Assembly: GCA_008933995.1 (NCBI GenBank)
Contig: WARS01000015.1
Span: 14,144,957-14,208,956 of the forward strand
Direction of reading: 5' to 3'
Source of the DNA: Datnioides undecimradiatus
Lineage: Eukaryota; Chordata; Actinopteri; Lobotiformes; Datnioididae
DNA length: 64,000 nt
Within the stretch, counting starts at the first letter, position 1, and every line of letters starts with the position of its first letter. Under the pieces are notes generated by a model. The model had not been told where the DNA came from. It searched no databases and worked only from the letters and a program-made list of their open reading frames with translations. The position numbers and the translations under genes are program-made. Of the stretch, positions 54,001 through 64,000 are shown one piece after another.

Positions 54001-56630
54001 TCGGTTTAGTGGAGTCTTTTGTCTGGACACTCTTCTTCCTGTTGGTGGTTACCAGAGACGCACAGTGTGCTGCCTCTTTGTTTTCACTTTGCTCAGTTTG
54101 GCTATCAGCTGTTCCTGCTGGGTTACCTGTCGATTCAACTCTGGTCTCCTTTTTATGTAGATTTCCTTTTGTTTGTCGTCCAAAACAACGACGTTTAAAA
54201 CGTAATTTGCCCTGTTTCCAAGTGGAGATGAAGGCTTCAAACAAAAGAGACACGAATTGTAGTGTTCCTAATTATTCCATACCATAAATGGCATCAATTT
54301 TAAGTAATTCTGAACTATTATAGTTCAAGATAAATTCAGAAAATGTTATTTTAAGGCTCAATAAAGTGAACACAAATAACACCATGTGCTGTCAAATAAC
54401 CTGAAGTCAGCAACTTGGCTTCACAGGGGACCAAAACAAACAAATAAACAGCGCCACAGACGCTTGCTTGTCCTTATTTGGCATTTATGAAGACAGAAAC
54501 AATATGTATGCCCACGTCATGCTGTCAGTGTGTGTGTGTGTGTGTGTTGGAGGAGGAGGAGGGTTGGGGATATCTAATGCAAAATACAACATGTTATTGT
54601 CTCCACCTGTTTTTAAGAGGGAGAGACAACCATTCTTCTTTATAGGGATGCACTGCACAAAGCTGCATGATTTAATCACTGATTGCAATGATGCTGAAGA
54701 GTGACACACTTCTAAAGCTTGTGCGTGTGTGTTTACCTTTGTCTGTGCACGTGCCGCTGAGGTTAAACTGGGCTAATTCAGAAAGGGGATTTTGTCCTTT
54801 TCATGCAGGGATTATGCCTTAGGCACCTGTGCAGATTATACAGTATGTATGTAAATATGGCTCGTCTGGAGCTGCTGGGTTGGGCTGCCAGTTTTCACCT
54901 CTGTACCATTCCACACTTGCAAGTGTGTGTGTGTGTGTTTGCAGAGCAGCCATGCTTCACGTCACCGCTGCTTCCTGTTGAGTTGCGGAAGCCCCTTTGT
55001 TTTCTCGTCTGGCTGCTGGCTGCTGGCTGCTGTCTCGGCGCTGCTCTTCCTGTTGCAGCACATTGAGCTCAACTAGAAACTTCTGGAGCTTGTTTTTATT
55101 GTGTGCCTGCTCTCAGGGATGCAGCAGGGCTGTTGCGCTTTTGTTGTTTTTTTAACAAGGTGCAACCTTTGTTATGCTGTGTTGTTGGTTAGATTGACTG
55201 TTGAGCTTGTGGGCTGTAAGAAACAATATATTTTCAAGACGAAGATAGTTTGTGTATGTTTTGGTTTTCTGATGAAAATAAACCCTGATAACAGGACAAT
55301 GCACAGTATGTCCTTTGTTGTGCAAAATACTCTTTAAAAAGTATCTGGTCACAAAATATGACGGTGTCATTTTGTTGAAATCATACAGCTGCTTAAATAC
55401 ATTACAAACGATGCCTTTCTAAAGTACTCGACACTTTCATACAAGCAGATCCTGCCGTCATTGCTGTCACCAGTGTGTGTGTTTTGTCTCCGCCTGGGAG
55501 TAAAAACGACCCTAAGGTAGCACAGAAAATGTGTTTTACAGTCACTGTAAGAAGCTGCTAAACAGCACCACCTATAGGCTTTCTGATTTCAATCAACCAT
55601 CAAAGACAGAAGACGTCATAGTCCCGCCCACCCTATTTGACTGACAGGTAGCTGTGACAACAGCACAGCCGTTCACTTGCTCTCAGTGGTGGGAAAAAAA
55701 ATGCTCACACCCTTTATTTAAGTAATAATAAAGAAATAAACCATCTAATTGTCCCGTAGAGGTTACTTTTTACAAAATATTTATACCCACTAACAGTGCC
55801 AGGTGTCACCTATATGTAGCCAGCAGCTAGCTCAACTGACTGAGCTAGTGGGCTGACATGCTAGTGGACTAACTTATGACCCCTGTAGAATGAAAAGTAA
55901 GTATGTATGGTCAACATCTGACCAGAAACTTCAGTAATGATGCAAATCTTGGTCATTTTAAATTACATAACACAAAAATAACAGCAACATCTCACAAATT
56001 ATGCCGCTTGCTAATGACACAACGGTAGCTATCAAAAGCTAGCTAGCTATGCTAAGTAAGCATCTAGCTGGATAAGGGCATTGAGAAGTAAGTGGAAACC
56101 AAGATAGAGTCAACATGTTTAAATCAATCAAACTTTCATAGTGCCTTTTGAACAGGGTGATGCAATTCAAAATGTTTTATAGTTGCTTTATAAATGACTG
56201 GCAAGCTGCTTATGAGGCGGCAAATATAAATTTAAATTTGACACTAATGCAAAAAAAACCCCAAAACAAATAGATAACAAGATAAGAACAAGTGAAACCT
56301 TCTTAAACGCAATATGGACAATGCAGTTAAGTTGTTTCATGCAGTATATTAATGTACGTCTCTGCAGTTAACTTCCCATCACTGTCTGCAGTGCTGGGGA
56401 ACTGTGACTGGGAGCTGAATGTGTTCCATCACACCAGATCAAATCAAATTCGACTTAATTTCCACGCTGCCTTTTAAGCAATATTGGAATACATAATATT
56501 AATAGTAACAGTCGCAAACGGCACAAAAATAAACCAGTACGAGGCCCATTCTATGAACAAACCTCTGTAACCTCAAACCTCAGCGTCCATTTAAAGACGG
56601 CAAAGGGCTGTCTTCTCTGAAGGCACCGCG

Positions 56631-56670
56631 CAGCGTTTGCAGCAGCAGCGTTTGCAGCAGCAGCGTTTGC
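56631..56670. repeat. 15-nt tandem repeat, 2.7 units
   Basis: Unit CAGCGTTTGCAGCAG repeated at 56631, 56646 and 56661 (the last partial) with no mismatches. It is a very small minisatellite in ypel1 intronic sequence. The opposite strand reads a KRCC-type repeat in a short frame that is not a gene. Confidence 0.85.
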
Positions 56671-58187
56671 GTAAAATATTTCCTTTGACAGCTGAGCCTT
56701 TTAGTACCCACTTGCTGCAAACCACGGACATAAACACACAAACGAAACGATAATTAAATGATAAATGATAATTCAGTAGACAAGGGTTGGTGGGGGGTGG
56801 TAAAGTGTACAAAGGAAGCAGGCATGAGAGGATGTAATGAAGAAAGGCATGTCGATTTCTTGAGTTTCCAGGTTAAAAAAAAAAAAAGATATTGAAAATA
56901 TTAAATGCACATATTTTTGGTGCTGGCGTAAACATGAATGCCATATTTGTTATTTGTTCAGCTGTAATACAAATTCATGCCACACCAAACCCCAGACAGG
57001 AATGCAGGAGGAGGTGGAACAGGTCTTCATTCTGGTGATAATTTGGCGTTGGTGTACACCTGCAGCGTTGGTTTTGTCACACATTCATTGTGTCTTGGCT
57101 GCATTGTGTCATCGGCTGTTCTAGTGTGTGTATGAACTGAACCGGTATGCATTTGTTGCTGTAGAGCTGAATCTCTTGAATTCATCTCAGCCATAAAAAC
57201 ACAGTGAAGCTTTTGTTTTGTGACCGTTTTTCTAAGTTTCTGTTTGTTTTATTTTGCCTTTGATCTAGACTGTGTTTGTTTTTGTTTTGTTTTTTTACTT
57301 TTAAGCATATTTTAGTCTATTACAACTTGGTATTGTGCCACATTGTTGGCCACAGCTTTTACCGTTCATGATAATGACTGGGGTCTGAGAACAAGTGAGC
57401 ATCGCTAAAAAGAAATCCAATGGGGCAAGACACACGAGCAGTCAGATGATCTTTCAGACTGTAAACGGACCCTGAGGCTTGTCAAACTTCTGTGAAGGAA
57501 GGAAAACAAAGGGAACTAAATAATTACTGCTATCTGTTGTAAACATCAGTTGTAGTTCACAAACAGACTTCCTCAATCAGCTTCGACCTGCTATTCTGTC
57601 TGTGGTGTGGTTGTGTTCACACAGTTTTCCTGCAGTGGTGGGTGGGGGTTTATAACCAATGTTCAGATGTTGTCACTTTGGATAAACTGGCACAACTGTT
57701 GTCTTGTTTACAACCTGTCTGTGTGTTTAGAGATGATAGCTAAGACTACACAAATAAATGCAGACGTAACACAACCTCCCAACATCCTGCAGATGATAAT
57801 TAGCCACTTGTTAATCAACAGCTCACTAGATCACATGGACATTTAATTAGCAATTTTGATTTGAATAACAGAACTCTGGAAATGTTGATAGATTTAATAT
57901 TAAAAAGGTAAAACACCGGACATTGTGTTTAAATCAAACTCTTTTTCAGTTCAAGGAATTCAAAGATATGTATAGGTCCTTTTTGATTGTGTGAGCAATT
58001 ACATCATTTTCCTGACCATAAACAAACCAAAACACTCAGCTTTTATTTCAGAGCTACAATAATCTCATCAAGCATCTATTGGACCAGTGGGACAGAAGGA
58101 ACAGTGACAACAATTCTTTTATAAAGCATAAATATTATAAAAGTGGTCAAAAGAAAAAGGCCACATGGTTTTACATAAACAGGGGTT

Positions 58188-58224
58188 TTTTTTGTTGTTG
58201 TTGTTGTTGTTGTTGTTTTTTTTT
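58188..58224. repeat. (TTG)n with flanking T runs
   Basis: Eight TTG units bordered by T runs, about 200 nt before the ypel1 coding exon. Confidence 0.85.
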
Positions 58225-58603
58225 ATGTGTTATAATATTAAGTTACATCACCGTGCTGCCATGTTGCTAGTCAACAACATGCGATTGTAATCACATAATA
58301 GATTATTGTAATCAAATGACTGCTTGAGAAAATGAGCTGTGCTTATATTGGAAATGCAATCAAGATCATGAGCTCTAAAAATAGGAGGCATGGAACGTGT
58401 CTCTCACCACATCTCTTTTCCTTTTCGCCCCGCAGGTTTGATTTTCTCCTGTGGTGTCTGTGTGGAGCGTGCCACACACCCACTCCACAACAACGACGGC
58501 TTTTGCTTGCATCTTCCAGTGTTTCTTCTGTCAGCAAGTCCAGCAGAGCTGCAACTCTTCCAGTGCCAGCCCTGACACCAGCGAGGAGCCCTGCCCCACT
58601 GAC

Positions 58604-58720
58604 ATGGTGAAGATGACCAAGTCTAAAACCTTCCAGGCTTACCTGCCGTCCTGCCACCGCACATACAGCTGCATCCACTGCCGGGCACACCTGGCCAACC
58701 ACGACGAGCTCATCTCCAAG
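58604..58720 (+). CDS. ypel1: Yippee-like 1, first coding exon (partial gene)
   Basis: An exon from the acceptor at 58434-58435 carries 168 nt of 5' UTR without ATG, then 39 codons starting [20 protein letters not shown] and ending in ELISK before the donor GTACAG (58721). This is the invariant start of YPEL proteins, about 119 aa in total, with the first zinc-binding CxxC pair at Cys23/Cys26. Lys6 is as in human YPEL1, while Ser16 is as in YPEL2. The mapk1 neighbour matches the human MAPK1-YPEL1 arrangement and supports ypel1. Family knowledge: small, highly conserved zinc proteins that localise to centrosome/nucleus-associated sites and affect cell morphology and proliferation. The next exon (expected SFQGSQGRAYLFN) was not found before the right edge, so the gene is cut by the window. 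Confidence 0.92.
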
Positions 58721-61700
58721 GTACAGCAGCTGAGTCCTCTACTCATTCAGTTGATCTGTCCGTCATGTAACCCACCCTGCAGCTTCACACATGACATTCA
58801 GTCAGTCCGTCTATATTTAAATACATTAAAGAGGCTACAGGGCACTTTGCGGTTGTTACAACTTCCACCAGCTATATTTGGTGCCACTATGAAGGTCAAC
58901 TGGATGTTTTAAAAATACTACTCAACTGTGCATGTAGGCCCATCCAGTAATGTCATAATTGATTAAGTTCAATTGTAATTGCACCTATCTTTAGTGTCAG
59001 GTTTATCTTTTTTGTCAGGTTTGTCTTGTTAGCAGCCCAGCTATCTGGCTAGCTCGCTGACACTTGGACAGCAGGCCTGCTAACTGACAGCTTACCCCAC
59101 CAATGAGTTGAGAGCATCCCTAGCTAGATTCCAGATTTAGCTGCTTACTGCTCAACTGTGTTCACCAGCTGGTCGCTAACTTTGTGTTTTTGTCATTGAT
59201 GCTGTGCAGGTAGTGCTCTGTGGGTTTATCGGAGCTTTAAAAACATGTATTTAGTAAATGCACAGTGACACCAAAACAACAAGCTAAAATAGGCTAAAAG
59301 CTAATTGCAGCTATTTGCAGCTATATTTGGTGGACAGTCTTCTCTGGCTTTTTCTCGGTTTCTCTGCAAAGGATTCCGTTCACATTATATGTAGGCATTT
59401 TAATTGTAAATTAATAGCAAGAAAATAATATCAGTGCATCAGAATAAGCCATACTCATGTGGGAGCAGACCGAACATCCTGAAGCATCTGAGTGTGTCAG
59501 GTTAATACAAAGTTGAGCTGTTTCTCCCATTTTATCCAGTTTTTCAATTTACTTGGTCTCCTTAATCATGTGAGGTTGACATTATGAGCCACGGTGATCA
59601 TGTTTGACAGTGTTCTTGTAATATCTGGAGTTGAATAAATCTGTGCTCTGGTAAACTGTGAATTCTCATTCAGCTGGGACTCGGCAGTGATTGAGTGTTG
59701 TCCTCCGGTATTAGTTGTGGCAAATGACACTTGGGTTTGACAGCGGTGTCACTTTATTTGATGCTCACCTGCCTCATTGCATCTCCAAAGCTCGTGTACC
59801 TGTCCGCTCTTGCATCTGTACTTTATTTCTGCTGATAAATTCTCAGAGGCTTAGATGACAGCCACCGCCGGCATTATTACTGAAGTCGCTTCTGTGGCGC
59901 ACAAAAGAGCTGGTCAGTCTTTTAAAGTGTCTCTGTCTTGGCTATTTTTGTTTCTGTTGCTATGTTTGAGAAAAATAAAAAAGACAGGGCTGAAAGCGCT
60001 GCTGTGGCTCACTGAAACCTCACTGGCTTACTTTCAAAATATGAGATGAAAAATCAAAAGTCAGAGAAGCAGACAGCACTGAGCTGTTTCTGTAATAATT
60101 TTCTGCTCTCTGCCCTCCTGGTCACCTAGATCCATCATATTGCAGAATTTAGAGGTAGCAGGTGTCACTTGGGGCAAAAACTAATGATCATTTTCATTAG
60201 TCATTCATTTCAAATTTTTTTTTTTGATATACTGACTTTGCAAAGGACAAAAACCTTTTGTCCTCAGTTTGTTAAATTTGGTGCAACTAACTTGGTTGGG
60301 CGAGAAACTGTAAAAAGTCACATAACTGAAGCAAAAAGTTATGAATGTATTGGTAAATCACCTGAAGTAATAAAATGCTAATTAATTTATTTTTCTGTGC
60401 ATTGACTAACCAAGTAACGGCGCAGTAATAAAAGTTGCAGATTGGGATATGTGCTGGTGTAATCTTCCGTCTTTTGTTCAAAATTTATGTAAAAAATGTC
60501 AAAGATTGATTGCAAATAAGCAGATATTTGAGTCAAAACTTTACCTTACCATTTTTACTTTCATAATATGCACCAATACCATTCCTGCTGAGAGATTGTG
60601 CCCTTATGATTTCCCAGACATAAGACATGTCAGTGGTTCAGTGCAGCTTTTCTGTCAAGCTGTTGTCGGAGAAACTCATCTCTGCGAGACTGTGACCTGA
60701 AGTGAATTCAAATGATTATTATAAGTGTCACAAAGTGTCTGGCAGTGCTGGTCTGAATTTAAAGGAGTTCTTCTCAAGCTAATATTCCAGGATAATGTCT
60801 CAAAGATGGACTAGAGGAGAATTTCTTAGGGCAAAGTTCAAACACTACTGTGAACAAACTGTGAGCTCTGAGATTGAAATGCTCTGTCATGTTACTCACA
60901 AAGTCTCAAGTGCAATAGGACTAGAGTCTGTATATGTTAAAAAGGCATCTTCATTTTTCATTGTGCTGAAAAATGTCATTGTAAGTGTTTCAGCCTTTAA
61001 TGACCTTTTCTAACATCTAAAAGTGATGGAAACATGCACGACTCTCCATTTATTCCGAAGATTCTTCAGAAATTTGTTTAAAACCTTTAATTTAAGTCAT
61101 AGCTTGTGTCGAGTCTTGGGCCTTTTTGTTTTTCTACACATCAGTAAGCAGTCACATTAGCAAGTATGAAAAATATTCATTTATTTTGGATGCAGTCCAA
61201 CTTTGAGCTACGACAAAGACATCTGCGATCCAACCACCAAAGTACTAATAAGAACTGGATTCTGTGTTTAACAATGGCAGTCCATCCATTCCTATAAGAG
61301 CTGCCCCTGAGGGCATTTGCCAAAGAAGCATATGTGAGCATCCTCACAAATCACATTTTTTTGGGCCCATTGAGCAGGCTCAGTAGAGCCCTCCAGCCTG
61401 TTGGTTGAGAGCATCAATGGGTGAGACAGATGCCCTGTTGACTCTCTGCACACATCACTGTGAAAAAATGATTTGATAATATTGCTCTTCTGAACTTTCC
61501 ACCCACGATTGGTCAAAATAGATCAAATTCTATCAAACAGGGAGTCATTTATACACCCTTTGATAGCCTTTCTGTTGATGTATAGGGAAAAACTGCTTTT
61601 TGTGTCAAATGATGCTCCAAAGAATATAGCCACAACACTGAAATCACGTCATAGCCAAGCATTGGGTTAAGGCTGCTCACCGTACCTAGATGGAGGAAGC

Positions 61701-64000
61701 TCCTCAGCTGTTTCTTGCAGTACTTCTATAACTGAATAGCCTTAATTTTGACTGCAGCAAGATTTCAGTGGTTACAATACCATGTGATTCACATCCTTTT
61801 GTTTTTCAGAAAGGAAGTTCACGGGTTCAAAACACCACATGTAACACGGAAGAGAACACCTCCAGTATAATAACGAAACTTTCTTTTATTGCATCACGTA
61901 CTGAGTGCTTTCTAATATAGAGAAATGTCCAAGTTGCTTCTCGCTGTCTGCTAATACAAGAAACTCACACTAGCTCAGTTCTTAGCTCAGAGTCCACTTT
62001 TGAACTTTAATGGGTACCATGGTCACTTTTGTCATATCTGTAATTGGCTTTAACTGTTCTTCACTGTGCTTTGTTTGTACATGGTAAGGTCGTGAGTTAG
62101 CTCAGCTTATCCACTGACTTGATTTGTTTCTACTTGCTTGTTGTCATGTACAAAAAGTAGTTTCGCTGTGATGATGCGCCACCTGTTTAGTGTTTGTCGT
62201 GTGTTTTTGAAGTGTTTTTAATATCCAGGCGTCTTGTTTGTGCTCACACACCAAATCAACATGCCTTCGGGGGTAGTAAAGTTAATGAATCAAAAACTTT
62301 AGATGCCCCTCCGAGTAAAAATCACATTAGATTTAAAATAGTCGGATGTTGGTTTTCACTTTTTTTTTTTTTTTTCACTTTCCTCTTCGGTATTTATTCT
62401 AAAATCCCTGCAGCACTGGCCAGTCCCACAGAACATGCGAGAGATGTTTAGTCAACACACGCTGCCTCCAGTATGACCCTGCCGACTCAATTTCTAACTT
62501 CCAGTCAAATGCCTCCATCATTAACGTCTATTGATAGGTTTGTAAACACCTGCACGCAAATCCTCTCCCCAATAATTATCAATTCTAGCAGAGACAAAAC
62601 CGAAACATAAAAAAAGCTAGTTTTACAGTCTGAACACACAGCAGGATGCTGAAGATTCAGACCATTTGCCCGAGATGAAATTATCCTGCCAGGTCCGGTC
62701 ATTTATCTGCCTACAGAGAGTGACGAATCTGAACCTGAGCGAAATGCAAGCCGCTGAGAGCGAGCCGGACTCAGCACGGTTACATCCTCTGGTTCCTTTT
62801 TGCTCTGAAGCGTAGCAGTATCAATTTGATACAGGATCTCTGGGTATTGAAGTCCGCATTGTCCAAACAGTTGCTGACATTTGGAGCCTCATAACATGCA
62901 AAGCTGCCAAAGTGCTGCTTTAATGCCGACCGTGAATCGACAGCTGGTGAGCAAAGAGGGACTAAAGTTTATAAACTATCAGATGAACCAGAGCTGCGGC
63001 GACTGAAGCATTGACCTTTATGTGTTTATAATAAGATGGTGACAGTGTGCTCCCCGTGCGTCGCACTCTCACCACGCACTAAGCTGATTATTCAAATGGC
63101 AAAGATGATCAATCTGCGCACTCGCCATCTCCATGTCGAAATCCATTTGCCTCCTGCGGCTCTGAGAGTTGGAAGCTCAAGGCTTGTTAGTACAAGCAGG
63201 AAGACGAGCTCGGTAAACAGCTCTACACCAGACTGTGTTGTTCCTTTCAGCAGGATCAGAGGCCTCAAGATGGTAATTTTGGAGTTGTGAAGTCTGCACA
63301 ACAAGGATTTCACAGGGTTTTAATTGTTAAAGACCGTCGTAAATCACGCTGACGTGCCTTTGGCTAACGAGAGGGACTATCCTCGTTCGTCTGCACCTCA
63401 CTTACCCTGCCTACAGACGATGTCAGATCTGTGGATTTATCGTCACACAGTGAAGACTCTGACAGGGCAGACTGAGGTGTTTTATGATCAAAGCGAGGTG
63501 CAGGGAAGTTAAATTGTTCCCCCAGCAAAGTCTTGATGATTAGAGAAGATGATTAGTGAGAATTTGAATATCGAACAACTAAGCACACAGAAAAGATGTG
63601 TGATCTAGAAGAAGTGAGACGCACACATTGACCTCACAAATGTCATAATTTCACACAAATGCATGATAGGAAAACAACTGAATACAATACATTACACAAT
63701 ACATCATGAGTCTGGACAGACGGGGGGGTTAAAAGGATGCAACCTGACTGGTGGAGGTGAACAACGGCATAGTGATGATTTTAATTCCTTCTGTTTCATG
63801 TTCCTGTTTGATTCACTTCCTCTTGTTTGCAATCAGGAAGTTCAATGTTTTGAGACTTTGCATACAGCAAGGAAGAAAATAACACTAATCACGATAATTA
63901 AACTTCATTTTTGTACCACAATGCATGCAGTGACAAAAAGGAGAATATCTAATGTAAAGAACACACACTCAGTGTCGATGGAGGCAGATGAGAACTTTAA
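58721..64000 (+). other. ypel1 intron after coding exon 1, to the window edge
   Basis: At least 5.3 kb of intron. No second Yippee exon and no other gene was recognised on either strand. It contains T runs near 60217-60225 and 62359-62375. Short open frames here have no family resemblance. Confidence 0.7.

Larger units (their letters stand above)
50900..58435 (+). other. ypel1 5' intron (after the TATA-promoter exon)
   Basis: About 7.5 kb with no recognised coding sequence. It contains (GT)n at 50997-51040 and 54527-54547, a 15-nt tandem repeat at 56631-56670, (TTG)n with T runs at about 58188-58224, and a possible repeat end at 55684-55740 ('cagtggtgggaaaaaa ... ccctttatttaagta'). A 189-codon frame at 51904-52473 starts with TTG and resembles nothing known to me. 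The acceptor before the coding exon is CCCCGCAG (58428-58435). Confidence 0.6.

Noticed and set aside
53693..54253. 186-codon open frame on the - strand
   Set aside because: Lysine/phenylalanine-rich translation of AT-rich intron sequence; no recognisable domain and no splice signals.
56591..56812. Small cysteine-rich protein with KRCC repeats on the - strand
   Set aside because: Produced by a 15-nt tandem repeat; no signal peptide-like start or homology.

Overview
The window is nuclear genomic DNA from a ray-finned fish, most likely a percomorph (spiny-rayed) teleost. It has multi-exon genes with GT-AG introns and protein-coding exons closely resembling vertebrate orthologues. It also has long AC/GT microsatellites and several interspersed repeat families that I recognise as common in perciform-type genomes. 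No bacterial, plasmid, phage or CRISPR content is visible.

Four genes account for the coding content. (1) rufy3, + strand, 1004-11147: RUN domain, coiled coils and a FYVE-like zinc finger in 18 exons (638 codons). An alternative terminal exon at 8024-8096 gives a 469-codon form without the FYVE. (2) grsf1, - strand, 18065-14497: a mitochondrial G-rich RNA-binding protein with three quasi-RRMs in 9 exons (395 codons), convergent with rufy3. (3) mapk1 (ERK2), + strand, 21879-40780: 8 coding exons (369 codons), a 14.3 kb first intron, a probable intron in the 3' UTR, and transcript ends predicted near 47.4-47.7 kb. (4) ypel1, + strand: only the first coding exon (58604-58720, 39 codons) lies here. 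Two candidate upstream promoters (about 49.2-49.6 kb and a TATA promoter at 50.48 kb) precede it, and the rest lies past the right edge. Exon phases were joined by hand and every complete model closes in frame with no internal stop.

The four genes do not form a pathway. rufy3 concerns lysosome/endosome transport and neuronal polarity, grsf1 mitochondrial RNA processing, mapk1 the terminal kinase of the ERK cascade, and ypel1 a small zinc-binding Yippee protein. The order is notable because, in human, RUFY3-GRSF1 is at 4q13 while MAPK1-YPEL1 is at 22q11. The grsf1-mapk1 interval (18.3-21.5 kb) is thus a junction of two blocks that are separate in human.

The remainder is introns, UTRs and intergenic DNA holding microsatellites, MITE-like repeats, a LINE 3' tail, short palindromes and candidate CTCF-type motifs. 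I found no convincing new biological system. The best items for a second look are the rufy3 isoform switch, the face-to-face poly(A) signals of rufy3/grsf1, the basic linker in Grsf1, the dual ypel1 promoter arrangement, and a 29-nt near-palindrome and C/G inverted repeat in the grsf1-mapk1 interval.
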